A DNA stretch of 64,000 nt from Monarcha castaneiventris obscurior (lineage: Eukaryota > Chordata > Aves > Passeriformes > Monarchidae), in the NCBI GenBank assembly GCA_026261815.1, contig JAMPIT010000437.1:5220001-5284000 (forward strand), written 5' to 3'. The notes beneath the pieces are model-generated. The model did no database searches and was not told the origin of the DNA. It saw only the letters and a list, made by a program, of their open reading frames with translations. Position numbers and translations under genes: made by a program. Below are positions 46,801-60,400 of this stretch, in pieces (within the stretch, counting starts at the first letter, position 1; each line of letters starts with the position of its first letter).

Positions 46801-49800
46801 CTCGTCCCAGATATTACAGCTGTTGAAGGAAGCTGCTTATGAAACAAGGGTAGGCTCAGTCGCTCTGTGACCTTACAGTTCCTGTGCTGTAGGAAATAGT
46901 TGGGGGAACTCTCTGCAGGAATAGAGTTGCTTTTAAACCCGTAAAGCTCTGCAAATGGAATTACTGGAGTGTTAGAAAGATGTTACATTGGGACCCGACC
47001 TGGCAGGATGTACTCTGAGAGCAGTGTGGTTGCCATTTGTATCGACTGCACAAGCCTTGGGAGAGAGACGGGTATTTAATGCAGAAACCTGGCAAATCCA
47101 GGGAAAGATGTACCAGGAAATGGGGGGTTTGTCTCACCCCAGCCAGGATACCTATTGCAGCTGCAACACACCTGGTGAAACGAAATTTTCCTTGGGTGCT
47201 CAGCTTCTGCCACAGAGGGAGTTGTGGCAGTGTTTAGATGCATAAGCAGGAATTTGGGGTGTTTTGCAAAGCAAAACAGAAAGTTTAAATGGTACAGGCC
47301 TAAAATAATCTCCTGGCCGGGTTTACAGTGTGGAAGGGCTCTAGGTGTTGGTTCTGTGACTGCTGTACTATGGTGAAATACTGTAATGTAGCTATTATCC
47401 CTGCTTTTGCTGCTCCCATGGCCAGTCACTTAAGCTGTATTTTATATTGCCCTGTATAAGCTCTTGAAATGGTCTGTGAGCAGCAAGTCACTCTTATGCA
47501 TTAGAGCAATGGGAATATATTATTTACAGGTTATACTTGCCTTCAATTTCTACCCATTTTTTCCCTTGAAAATTTCATGTGTTTCAAAAGTACAGGCATA
47601 GACTCTATATATAAAGACTATATTCCAGCTAGATTTGGGAAGGAAAGGGTTTGGTATGACCATTTTTCATTGCTGCACCCATTTCTTTAATTCATGAATT
47701 GTCAGTTTCTTAGTGTTGATGATCTACACAGTTAAACTTCACTTTCATTCTAAGGAATTTCTGTTAAGAGAGATTATGTACAGTGATTTACAATATTTAC
47801 AATTGTAATATTTACACTACAATACCTGCATAAATCAGAAACAGGAGACTGTACCATCAAGGGAATTATATTTGTCCACAGCCTTTTTCATGAAATAATA
47901 TTTACATGTGAAGCAATGACAATATGTCATTCCTATGCAGACACTTAAGGAGAAAAAAATCAAAATTAATGGTATAAGCATATGGTCATTGGTTAGGTCT
48001 GTGCTAATCACATACGAGCAGTTTCTGATAATTAGAAATTATTGTCTATGTCAGTAGCTGAGTGAGGTCTTGCACTTTCTTTCTGCCCTTGGGATTTAAA
48101 CACAGTGCACCCAGCAATCATTTCTCTTGCCTGTGCTTTGCTTGTTGTCTGTCACAGAACAGTTTCATTTCCCTCTTACTCCTCCTACTTAAGACACAAA
48201 CTTTCTACAATCCTGAGGCCAGGCTATGATAAATCACACGTGCATCCACAAACAAAAACAGAGATCAAGGTAGTATTAGCTGTGAAAAATGTACCTGCAT
48301 ACCCAAACTGTGGTGTGCTCCTTTCTCTGGAAATAATCAGTGCCATTTACTGGCCTGTTGCTGCGTGAGCTGCACTATACGAAGCTGCTCAGGGGTGCTC
48401 ATTAGGGAAAGGGAAGGGATGCTCGGGGTCCCTGTTGTCACCCCCTGCAGATTTGGGCTGTGCTGCCTTCCTGGATGCTCTCCAGAGGGACACAGATCTC
48501 CCCCACTTCCCCTGTGCTCTACCAGTCTCTGCGGATGTCCTGAACACCCTGCAGTGTCTAACAAGATGCGAGATGTTCCTGTTTCAGGTCCTGATCTGTC
48601 ACAGGATCCCTGTTCCTTGAGCTCTGGGATCTGGCACTGAACTTTTCAATCATTCTGCCCTCAGAGCAGTGACACAGAGTAAGCAGCGATGTGAAACTGG
48701 GAGAGTTTTTCCTTCTGTGTCTTGGTCCCCTCCTGTGCAGCAATCAGGAGCCTTTGGAGGCATTTCAGGTTGACTTGGCTGCTCTTTTAGCTCTGTATTG
48801 GAATAGCTTCATTACAGTCAATGGAACTATTCCATTGAGTAGCTTATTCAGTGAGGTGAGAAAGAAACTCATAATGTGGCCATAATAAAAGGCTCAATTT
48901 TGTCTTCTTTAAGTGCACAAAATTCCATTGAATCCAGCGTAAAAGGAAACAGGGATATCAGGCCTAATGCTGTCTTATCTAAATGTAATTCTACCTGACA
49001 CCTCTGACCTTTATTTTTAGAACAATTCCGCTTTTAAAGGGAAGTGCAGAAATATAGGAGCATTTTTCTATTTATATAGGGAAAAAGTGAAATCACTACT
49101 TTTGTCTGGATGCAGGAGCATGACAATGTGCCTGCCAAACCCTATGTGTAGCTTGGCCTTCAAGCCAGACAGCAGAGCCTTAAATGAACAAAAGACACAA
49201 CAAAAGCCTTGTTTGAAGTGTAGCAGGAGAATGTCGTGGACAGGAATTATGTTTAAGGATATCAGACTCTTTATTTTTGTGTGTCTTTTAAGTCGGATTT
49301 ATAAAGATTCAGCTGGGAGAGAGTTAAATATTGGACCAAAATGAATAAGGTCATCTGTAATTTTTTTATATTACAGAAGGCATGGTGTATACTGTTACAT
49401 GTATTGGCAATGGCCAAGAATTGGTGCTGGAAAGGCTCCAAGTTTCATTTTGGTGGGAATAAAGCAACAGTTTAGCACTGTGGTTCTCTGATTTTTTTTT
49501 TTTTTTTTATCGCATTTACTTGAATACAAGGATAAGCTTGATGTGTAGAGACTATTCCTCTACCCAGGGTTGCAATGTGGAAACAAAACACGAGATGGCA
49601 GCCGGGAGTATTCCTGCGAGTGACAGCCGGAGCCTGCCGGGGAAACGGGCTGGAATTGGGTTAGAACAAATAAAACAACAACCTCCTCCTCTTGCCAGCG
49701 GTGAGAGTGTTTAGACCAAGCCCATCTCTTATTTGACTTGCTTCTTAGAGTCCTTCTCCTGGAAGAGTCTTGGATACTTTTCAAAATGATTGTACTCAGT

Positions 49801-51430
49801 GTTATAAAAAGCCCTGTACGTCTGATCCCGTAGCTATACAAAAATCAATAAGCTGCTATTAAAAATGCCAAGGTACAAAGTGAAAGCCTGTGGGCACAGA
49901 CCCAGTAACTTCCTTGGCACTACGTGGATTAGTCCTTTTGAGAACAGCTTGTGTCGGGATTGGGTTGGGACACTTCCATTCAATTACTCTTGGATTGTCT
50001 CTGTCTACCAGGAAATTCCTGTCCAGCTGTGGGGACGTGGTTAATTCATCAGTCATGTCAGAATCATAATTCTATAATTATATCTTTGTAATATCACAAT
50101 CCAATACCTCGCTCTCTTGTAGCTGCTTCATAGCCACTGTATGGGCTAAGCCTGCCCTCCCTCTGCAGTGTAGAGGAACAGGATAAACTCTAGAAAGGAA
50201 AAAATGTGGCTTAAAGAATATGATGTGTTATTTTTTAAAAAATTATTTATAGTTAAAATCCCTTGTAAAAAGTAAACTACAAAACAGAATTTTCACTCTA
50301 TAATTTATAAATGCATTATTTCCACAATCATAATGCTATTTTTATATGCCTTGCACTTTATATGATGACTATCACATTTGTCTTGCTTAACGTATTGGTA
50401 TATTTTACCAATATTATATTACATTTTATTCTTGTTGGTGATGGTTATTTTGGAATAACCAAGCTCATTTCTTTGACAGACAGTAAGAGAGAATGGGAAA
50501 CTTTTCAAATTTAGGATCTTGAATCACAGATATGAACTGTAATAGCTGAACATGTTTTGGTATATGTTTGAGAAGAAATCCAACTTGCAATCATACACCC
50601 AAATGATGCTCCCTTCCTGAAAATTTAAGGGCTGTGATCACTATGGATTGCACTTGAATGCATCTCAAACAACATTTCACCTATTGTATTAACCCTACAT
50701 ACACCTGAGTTTGACTTGGGGCTCAAATATGGCCCAGTCAGTAAGTGGCCCTCTGAGCTGAGCTTAAATGAGGTGCCATCCTTGTTTCCCAGTGCTTTTG
50801 ATCCACTCTATGACTTTTGGAAGGTCGTTTTTAATATCTGTTTCTCCCACCTCATTGCAAGTTCAAATAGTTTGTAAAATCTGCTGGGGAAATGTGATGT
50901 TTGTGCAGTGTTGAGTCTATCTTAGCATGGCATAATAATTACACTGCCAACATTTTAGCTAACCCTGCGTGCTGGATGCTGCCCCACTGTGAGTGATTCT
51001 AGTTTCCACTGTTGTTTTATTAAATCAGCCTGCAGTTTGTACCAGAGCCAACACATGACCTAGTTTACCTTCAAGATAATAAAGAGCTTCTTAGATTCTT
51101 CTCAGATTATTATCAGATCCATAGAATATCCTGTCGTTATCCTGATAATGGGAAAGCAATCATTTGACCTAGGAGAACTTCAGGAGGAAAGAATAATATG
51201 GGCAGTCTATAGGAGCTCTGAGTCAATCAGATTACAGTCTGTTTTCTATAACTAATTTAGTAGTTGCCAATAATATTGGACTGAGGTTCTCATGTTCCCC
51301 ATGAACCCGTACAAAAAAACCTGACAGCTTCCTCCCCCAGCCTTCTGTCTCTACTCCTCCCTGAATTCACCTCCAAGGATTTTTTTCAATTATTGTCTTT
51401 ACATTTTCATTAAAACACCCCCAGCAGTGC

Positions 51431-51437
<7 letters not shown>
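40886..51437 (+). other. NLGN1: NLGN1 large intron, middle part
   Basis: No exon or RNA gene was recognised. It holds T17 runs at 43366-43382 and 49492-49508, an AT-rich block with TAATTA and TTAATTAA cores at about 44585-44755 that includes a 12-bp palindrome (tgcatatatgca, 44606-44617) next to a CACGTG E-box, and a 16-bp perfect palindrome at 46632-46647. These are possible enhancer pieces but unproven. Confidence 0.6.
46632..46647. other. 16-bp perfect palindrome with paired SOX cores
   Basis: gtcacaatattgtgac is fully self-complementary and consists of ACAAT facing ATTGT, the core of SOX-family sites in inverted orientation. Pairing ends at the flanking C and T. Confidence 0.6.

Positions 51438-51460
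<23 letters not shown>
51438..51460. repeat. Poly(T) run, 23 T
   Basis: This is the longest homopolymer in the window, preceded by a short pyrimidine tract. No recognisable retrotransposon body adjoins it, so it looks like a microsatellite rather than an element tail. Confidence 0.9.
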
Positions 51461-51461
<1 letters not shown>

Positions 51462-54400
51462 AATGGTGGTATTTGTGACAGAGACATCTATCAAATACTA
51501 AGCAGCTCCAGGCCATAGTCCTGTTCTGCAAGAAGCATTGGATAGCTCTGGTGGTGTCTACTTAAAGTCGCCACAAATATCTTTGCAAATTCTGGATCCA
51601 TCCATTTGCCTAATGACTGTATTGCTTAAGAGAACTCAGACAGAAAATAGCTTGCTTTCACTAAAAATAATGCTGAAGTAATTAGGTGTTGTAAGTCACC
51701 TGGATGCTGTGAGAGCCATTAGGCTCTTTTGGCACATGAAAGCAGAGCAATGGGAAAGCTACTTTGGAAAATCACGTATAAAACATACTCGGAAGTTATT
51801 TTTGAAAAGTATTGCAAAAAGGCATACTTTTTATACATTGAAGTAATAAGTAGTTTAGCAAATCCTTTGCAAACTTGTCAAAATGTCATATCCAGGTACT
51901 GGATTGGAAAATTAGTAACTGCTGAAGTGTGTGAGTGTTTAAAGGTGTCACTGCGTGTGGCAGGCTGGCGGATTTTAGCTTCTGGCTTTAAGGAGAGATG
52001 TTAATCATTATGGCTGATATTTAAAATGTCAGAAGACCTTAGCATGAAGATAAAGGATTTAATACGAGACTCTGCTGTGTCATGTTTCCTCACAGAGAAG
52101 GAAGATCAGCACCTGTTCCTTCTTTCTTTCTCTCTCTTTTTTTTTTTTTTATTTTTAATTTAAATTCAGTGACGCTGTAATAGCTGAAGCAGCATCCCAA
52201 AAGCAGAGTGTGGAGGTGTGTGGTGGGGAAATGGATGGCTTAGTGTTCCTTGCTTTTTTGGTACCATCCTGTTACATTCTTTCTGTAGCTCCTGTACTGC
52301 CTTAGCAGTACCTGGGATCATTGCACCCAATGGCATTGGCAGGGAAGCACGGCTGGGGGAAGGGAACCTTAATTTATCACTTCCATCCTCACCTGCCTCC
52401 CTTTGCTTTGGCTTTGGATGAGGCTCTGACAAAATTAAGGAAATTTTTTTTTCACAGCATGTTTCTTGGCAAGGATTTCAACTACCTCTTCTTAATGCTT
52501 TCTGAGAGAATACTAAGTAAGCAAAGCTGCAGAATTGCTTTGCTCCCTCAGCCAGTGCTCTTAAACTACTTAGTGAGAGTGGTCTTAGTGGCTGAAGGAG
52601 TCTAAAAAAGCGTAAAGAGGAAAACTCATCTATGTTTTTGGTTTTTGTTTGGTTTTTCCTCTTTCCTTTTGGTAAAAGGCTACAACTGTGCTCAGGTAGC
52701 TGAAGCTTTACATTATTTGAATTTACGTATTTAATTCTGGTTAATTCTTAATTAAAACTGGTTAATTCTTCACAGTTTGGTAAAATTAAGTAATCATATA
52801 TGAATTTCTCTGCCTTGATGTTCACTTGGACACCTGAACTGGGACACCTGAAGGATGGTATTAGTTAAACATGTCACTGACACAAAATGAGCCATAGTTA
52901 TTAAATAACAAACTGCGATATCCCATTCAGGAAGTATTTAGGCATTTTGCAAAAATCTAATTATTGTTGGTTTAACTATTTTAGTTAAAGCTTTTTTCCT
53001 ACCAAATTTGATCAATAGTATGAACTGAGCTGTCACCAGATAAAGTTATACAAAGTCACATAAATTTTTCATTTTTAAAGATGACAGAGTTCAGAGAAAG
53101 TGTTTTGTGTACTGAGTAGCATTTTATATGCGAGGAAATAGACGAAAAGACAAGATTTTTTGCTTTTGGCAAGGTAACACAGAGACTTTGTGGTTGATGT
53201 TCCAGCTTTAAAAAGAGAATGGAAGAAGATTGATGACTTGATGAATATTAATTGACGCCTTTCCACAATTTTTCTATAAAACAAGCTATTTCCTAAAACC
53301 AGTAATGAACTTTAGGGCTGTTATCTTGGTACCGTTGTAAAGAACTTTTGATTCCCAATCTTTCATCAGTATTTCTAGCAGGATGGGTGGTTTTGTAAAG
53401 AGAAAAATTGCTCTTGGGATAGGAAGATTTGGCATCTGAGTTCACAAGGTGAATTCTCTCTGATTTACTTATCCAGGAGTTTCTGATGGCCTGTGAATAA
53501 GTGGAAGGTCATCTTTGTCCTGCATTCTTTGGTTTATGCTCTACAGCTGAAATTGTTGGTAGTTAATGACTTCATTGGTGGCTTCAGTGGAGAGACGATG
53601 AACAATCCCAGGATACAGTCCCTGAATTTCAGCATTGAGCTGGGACACATCAAGGCAGAGGTGTTCCTTTCTGAACTTATTCAGTAGGGCAAAAGTTCTG
53701 GTGATCCAAAGCTCTGGTAACCCAAGGAAGCACCCAGATATCCTCACCAGGCAATGCCCTTGGCTCTCTGCACCAGAGGGAGCAGCAGCCTTTGTGCAAG
53801 GGGATATTCCAGTGTGGTTTGACCTGTCCCACCTGCTCTGCACAGCTTCTGCCACCACCCCCCAGCCGAGGCACCACTGCTGTGACCCTCCTGGCTGGGA
53901 CCTGCAGGGTCAGATGAAACCTGAACTCATTGTTTCCATAAGGAATTTAGTTGTATTTGTACCACTGTAGATGGAGGTTTTGGTTGTTTCTTGCGTCTCC
54001 TCAACATGATGCAGAGAAGCTAAAGGCACACATTTCATTACCAAGTGCTTCACTTTCTGCAGAGGTTTGTTTCGTTCTCAGCCTTATAAAATCACGTTTA
54101 AATGTGTTTAGCTTTTCCTGCATGCATGTGCATTTGTTCCCATTGCTTCCTCAAAATAAAAGAAACCTGACACGGTTCTTTCTCTCCTGACACTGTGCTA
54201 CCTGTTTTTCTCACTTTCTTTGCTCCCCATAGCTTCTTCTTCTTTTGTTCTCCCAGTCATGCATTGCCATTTACCTTCCCATTAGCTGAGAAACAGGAGC
54301 TACAATACATACACTACAAAATTCTTTTACCAGATAATTCAATGGAAAACCTCGGTAATTCTTCACAAGTTATCGCATATGGAAAAATAGTGCACAGTCT

Positions 54401-57400
54401 TATTAAACATGGGATAAGGTACTTGGCATGTGGCGGTCATAGAAAATGATAGAAAAGGGTTTTTACCCCACATTAAAAAAAATCGAATAATTAGTAATGC
54501 ATAAAAGGAAAAAAATGCTTTTCCTTCCCTCAGTGGTGACAGTGGATGCTCTTGGTATGAGTTGCATTCCTCAAAGAAGAGAAGACCAAGGAAAGGCAAT
54601 TTCTGCTTGAGCATCATCAGGATCAAAACATCATCTGTAATTTCTTGGCGTGTAAGGCAGTTTTGACAAGTATAAACCTGACAGTCAATGGTCAGAACAC
54701 ATTTAATACATCTTTCATGTGCTGAAGTTATAGGTCTAAGGTCTCCCTGGGGTAATATGATGTAAAAGATGTTCATGGCACTAATTTACTCACAGACCAT
54801 TAGCTCTCTGTAGATGCAAGACTCTAAAGACCTGTGTGCAAGGAACATACTCTTCAGATGCCCATATTATACTGCAATCCTTCATTTTCTTAATGCAATT
54901 TCCTGCAGCTGTCCTGTTGGTCATATGGGATGTAATGAAGAGTGGACCTCGGCAAGCCATAACTCTGACTAATAGGTCTTCTTATTTTGCACTAAATATT
55001 TTGAGTGTTTCATTCCTTAAGCAAAGAGGGGAGATGAAATTTTAAATGTGAAAATGATTTGTTGTAGTCAGTTGTGACAAACAGTATTCTCTAGTGTTTC
55101 AGTGCTTTAAAGGAATTGGCACAGAAAAATGAAATGCAAACTATCGTTATGGAGCTTTTTTTTATAGTCTTTTTGCCTGTTTTCCAATTTTAATAAGGTG
55201 CCTATAAAAATGAATAATGAAGCAATATATAAACAATGTTATGAAGACAGCATTTCCTCATTAGGTTGAGCACCCTACTCTTTTATAGATAGATATTTTT
55301 TTAATATTCTGAAGGTAAATTTGGGATGAAATGCCAAGGATCTATAGAATGATGTGCAATGATGGAGAATTAATGTCACACAGCAAATTGTGTTGCTGTT
55401 TGAATGGTATATCATGCAGTTCAGTGCCAGCAGATTTAACAAACGTGTCAGCCATCATTACTCAAGCATCCAAAAGGTCATCTTTCTATCCCAGCAGGGC
55501 TGTCCAATAACTTACAGCATGCACAGAACAAAAGATGATGTGTGGGATCTCCAGTGATCTTTTTGATCAAGAATCAGTTAAAATAAGTTGCGGTTAATGT
55601 GACACCAGATATAGACAAAGTGTGATGCATTTGACAGCCACTAATTACAGTGGGCAGCCAAAAGAGGTCTGTAGAGATATGGGGACAGAAATGGCTAAAT
55701 TAGTAAACTGTGTTGACACAATCACTCAATATTTTTTGATATGCAAGCACAGCATATTCCCAGGTCAGGGGACCTGACAGGTATGAGTTACTGAAATTTA
55801 CGAAAATGAAGCATAGAATATGATTTTGGATTTTTTTTTTTTTTATATAATTAGAGTAGCTCAAAACTAATTATCCCAGCAAAATGGAATGAGCAAGCTG
55901 TCCCAGCAGGGGAAGTTTGCACTTGTCGGTGGTGCTGCCTGAGTTTAAAAGCAACCTCGAACAAGATGCCTTTTAACATGGGGATGCCACCAAGAAAATG
56001 TGCCTGTTCTTTAAAGCAAATGGATCCTGACTTGTGTCCCACTCCCTCGCTCCTTGTGGTGCCCAGTGGGAATTCTACATCACCTTGCTTTAGAGCAGGA
56101 ATTAAAGAAATGTAAATCTGGGATAATTCTGCCCGGCTGACTCACTCCAGAGCTCAGAGCTCCCTCGGCATATGCCCTTCTTTGGGACAGTGTCCAAGAA
56201 CAGCCGTGTCCAGATGCCTGGGGTGGAGGCAGGGAGTTTTATTTTGTTGGGTTTTTTTCCCTCCTCCCTTGATGGCTTATGAAAAGTGCCAAATGATCTT
56301 GTCATGTTCTGGGTGATTCGGTGTGTGTTTCATTTGGAACTGTGTATGCCCACAGGAGGTTAACTGGTGCCTTGTAAGATGGATCCTGAAAAAACCTAAC
56401 CCAGCTGCGCCACTGTTTGAAACTGAATTCTGGATGAGAATCCCAGGGTGTCGTATCTCCTGCTTTGCCAGAACATTTGTGAATATTTTTTAAAATAACT
56501 CTGGGATTTTATGAGACTGAAATTGTTATTCTTCACCACATCATGAAATTTCCGTACATTTTCTTAGCAAGCATTTTTTACAGCCTTGGACTTCTAATTG
56601 GGAAAATTGGGACTCCTTTAATACCAGGGCTGTATTTCAGCTAATGGAAGAACCTGACACAGCACTGAGGTCAGCACTTTCTAGCATGTTTATCATACTG
56701 TTTTCAACCTCGGGTTGTGCTCAAATCTTCCTCTTCTTTCCCATGGTCAGACTTGCCAAATCAAATCTGTTTTTTTTCCTTTACAACTTGTCTGGAATAT
56801 GACCATGCCTCACTTTCCTCTGCTGGACACTTCATGTCTCTCACAGTGACATAACCCCCTGTTTATTCATTAGCTTGAGCCCAGCCTCACCTTGCCTGCT
56901 GTGAGCTTATTTCTGGTTCCTCTGTGTCCCATGGGCCTCCATTCTTCTGTGAACAGAGGGGTGCCTCACATCAGACTCTTTCTTTATCCAAGTGTTTGAA
57001 TTCTTTCTGTCTGCTGTGTAAACTCCCAAACTTGTCATTTTTTGGTATTGTATCCTATTTCCCCATGCTGTTTGAATGCAGAGCATCATGGGGCTAATGC
57101 CTTTTTCTGTCCCTTAAATAACTGCTAGAGTTTCTTGCAAGGTTCATCACAATCTGGCTGCCTGTGTCTGAGGTCAGGTTTTCATCAGGTTTCATATTCC
57201 TAAATTATTGACTGAATCCTCTCTTACTGAGCAGAGCATGAATTAACAGCACAAATGTATTTAACTCAGCATCGCAAAGGCTCTTCCAAAGTGTTCCTTC
57301 AGGATCAAGGTAACCCCTGAGAAACTGTGCATCATATTTCCCTGCTGAAATTCCAGTGCTGCTAGAGGAGCTTTACCAATAAGGAGGAAAGACACAGACC

Positions 57401-60400
57401 AGTGGTGTTAATAAAAATATAAATGGTTTTCAGCCTAACATCGTGTGCGAACTAAAGCTGAGGATTGAATCACAAATTCATACTGTAAAAGATCAGAAGG
57501 AAACATCATAATCCAATTTGATTTTCTGTCCACAGACCTTCACCCAATCAATCCCGTGGTATAAAGCTGCTGTTTCTAACCTAGATAAACTCAAGTTATT
57601 AGGTTGTGTTGCTGCTGCAGACTGAAGACCAATTTTTTTCCTATCCTAGGAAATGATTCTATAATTTCTGAGGAAATGGAAAGTATCTCACTAGTTGATT
57701 GTTAAATTGTTCAACAAATTGAACATGTTTTCAGCTTGAAATGTGAGATACCCCAGAAGAAGCAGGGAAGGTGGAATGCAGATGACAGTAGCACTATTTG
57801 ACCAGGAATTTACCTTTTTCACTTACACTGAGCCAAAAGCAAGCTAAAATCTCTGCATGCACTTTAATTTCTCCATTAAATATGAGTCTGAGAAGTCTAC
57901 ACTGTATTTTTCTCCATTTCTCCCAAATGGGATATACATAAAATGCCTTTTTCTATTTTGATGTAAAGAACTCTTGCTACACATTTCATTTTTCTTTGCA
58001 ATACAAAATAATCTCTCCATCTCTTGAAGTTTGCATTTTTGTGGAGTTCAGGGATAGTTTTTCCATACAAATGTTTCCCTTTGCATTGAGTGAGCTCTGA
58101 CTGTGGTGTTGTCTGACATTTTCCCCTTACCGTAGACTGTTCTGTATCTCTTAAAGGCAGTGAGCCATTGTGGGACTGATGTGACAAGACATGACAGGAA
58201 ATTCCACTGAATAAAACAAATTATACACTAGAGATGTGCTGAACTGACTGAAAACAATTTGGACACCAGGGGCAATGGAAGGTGCTGAGAATGCTGAGAG
58301 TAATGACATTTTCTTTTGGATTTTATTTAAAATGTTTCCATGCACAGCTTGGTGTAAGTCAGTGATTGTGAATTCTTTGGGTTGTGGCCCTTCAGGTTCC
58401 TTGTTCAGAAGGGTGCACACATGGATGTGACTGAGCTGAATCCATGAATTATTTGTAGCTGATGATGACTCATTATGATTTAGACTCTTATCGGAAAATT
58501 TACATATACATGTCTTCAATTTGTGCTTTGCTGAATAACATCTATGAAGAGAAATGGGTTATGTTTGTACCCAGGTTTTAATTCACAGTGTAATCAAGCA
58601 ATCACATGCTTGGATTGCAAAGCAAATTGTCCAACACAATGTGATGTGAGCAGTGGAAGGATTTTGTTAAAAGTGAATTTACTTTAAATAGTGATAAAGA
58701 ATTCCTGTCTATTAAATACAACAATGAAAGACATAGTTGATGTGGGAAAGTATTTAAATACCCCCATAGGGAAGAGGAAGAAATCTAGTAAATGAATTAG
58801 GATTGTTTGTCATTTACGTCTTCCAACTTCAACAAGGGAGAAAATTTACTTGATTCCACTTTGGCTTCTGTCAATTTTAAATCATTGTGTGTCAGCTCCT
58901 TTTGTGAGGCGCTTTGTAAGTGAGACACAGGTGATGAGTTATTGCCAATAAACCAGGATTGCCATTTGGGCTGTACAGTAACAAAACATAAATTTTGCTT
59001 AATGTGCCTTTAAGAATGTGAGCTGAGTGGATGCGCTGCTGGCAATGAGTAATGATTCACAGCATCAGGACGAGGATCCGTTTGTCTGTCTCATCTTGTC
59101 ATGTAAATGCTTGAAGAAACCCCGAGCAGCTAATACAGCAATCTGGCAGCAGTCTGCACCGAGCTCTGTGAGTCAAAGGCTCCTGCAGCAGAGGAGGGTG
59201 CTCACATGGAGAGCCTGCCTTCCCTGATACCCTTTGGATGACAGATGTGGAAGCAGAGCAGCCTTTGTGGAGCCAGGCTATCTTGCACCCACTGGCAATC
59301 GGTCAGGACTGCTGGGATTGGTGATGGAAAGAGGGGCATGAAGATATTTTGCACTTTATTTGAGGCCTTTTCCTATGGTATGCTGCAATGAATCCCTAGG
59401 ATAATACAGATGTTTCAAGTAACACCCAGGGAATGTCATCTGAGCTTTATGCTGACACCTGTTCAGAAGGAAATGTCAGGAAAGCATTTAGGCAACAGCA
59501 GATCAAGCTTTGTGATTTGGAGTTTAATTAATACTTGAGATTTCTGCCCTGAATTGGTTGAAATCAGCAATGACCATTAGGGAACCTCTCTTGAAAGTCA
59601 GATTGGAATATTGTAAACATTCCTGCCTTGATTTGCCTGAGTGCATTGCCAGGAAACTGTTCCTAGTAAGGCTGGGTTTACACTGGGGTTTGACCTGCTG
59701 GTCTTAGTGGGACTGCTGAGTTTGACGACAGGGATCCTGTTTGGGAGGCTCTTTCAGCAGCAGTCTGGGCTATCCACTATTACCCATTAATTCAGTGCTT
59801 TGGTATTTATTACAGTATTTCTTAGACTGTTCCTTTTATGTGAAATTCAGTAAAACTAACAGATTGAAATACACTATTGCATATGGTGCTGTAATATTTA
59901 GGTTTTAATTGCATTTCTGAGAAAAAGTACAAACTTAAGTACTTGTCTCAATGGAAATATGAAGTAGATTGCAACCTTGAATGAACTGCAAAGTAGTTGA
60001 ATTAGAAGATGGTCTTGGAAAATACAGAGGTACCATTGTTTAGGCATATGGGTATATCAACATGTGCAAGTTCTGCTGGTAGCACCAATTATTATATTTA
60101 TAGGCAGACGTTCAAAGGTGTATCCATGGAGGTCAAGGAGCAGGCCCAGAAGAGCTACAGAAGAGATGATACAGCCTCTTGCTGTGGTCAGTACCAGATG
60201 CTTCATGAACAGCACAGCTTTTTATAGCAGGGTTGTGCTATCACTGATGGTCAATCAAATTCATATTCGTACATGACTAGCTTTATACTTGTGGTAAGAA
60301 GGAGCTGCTGTAATCTTTCCACCATTGAAACTATTTTTTTTTTCTAATCAGAATTATCAAAATCTGTTTCTTTTGTCTCTGTAACAATTTTGCATGGGGA

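Noticed and set aside
51438..51460. T23 run as the poly(A) tail of a minus-strand retrocopy
   Set aside because: Neighbouring sequence shows no recognisable transcript-derived or SINE body and no target-site duplication that I could identify.
54363..54776. 137-codon minus-strand frame with several cysteines
   Set aside because: No recognisable domain or relative, no splice or promoter context and no poly(A) tail of a processed pseudogene. It looks like a chance frame.
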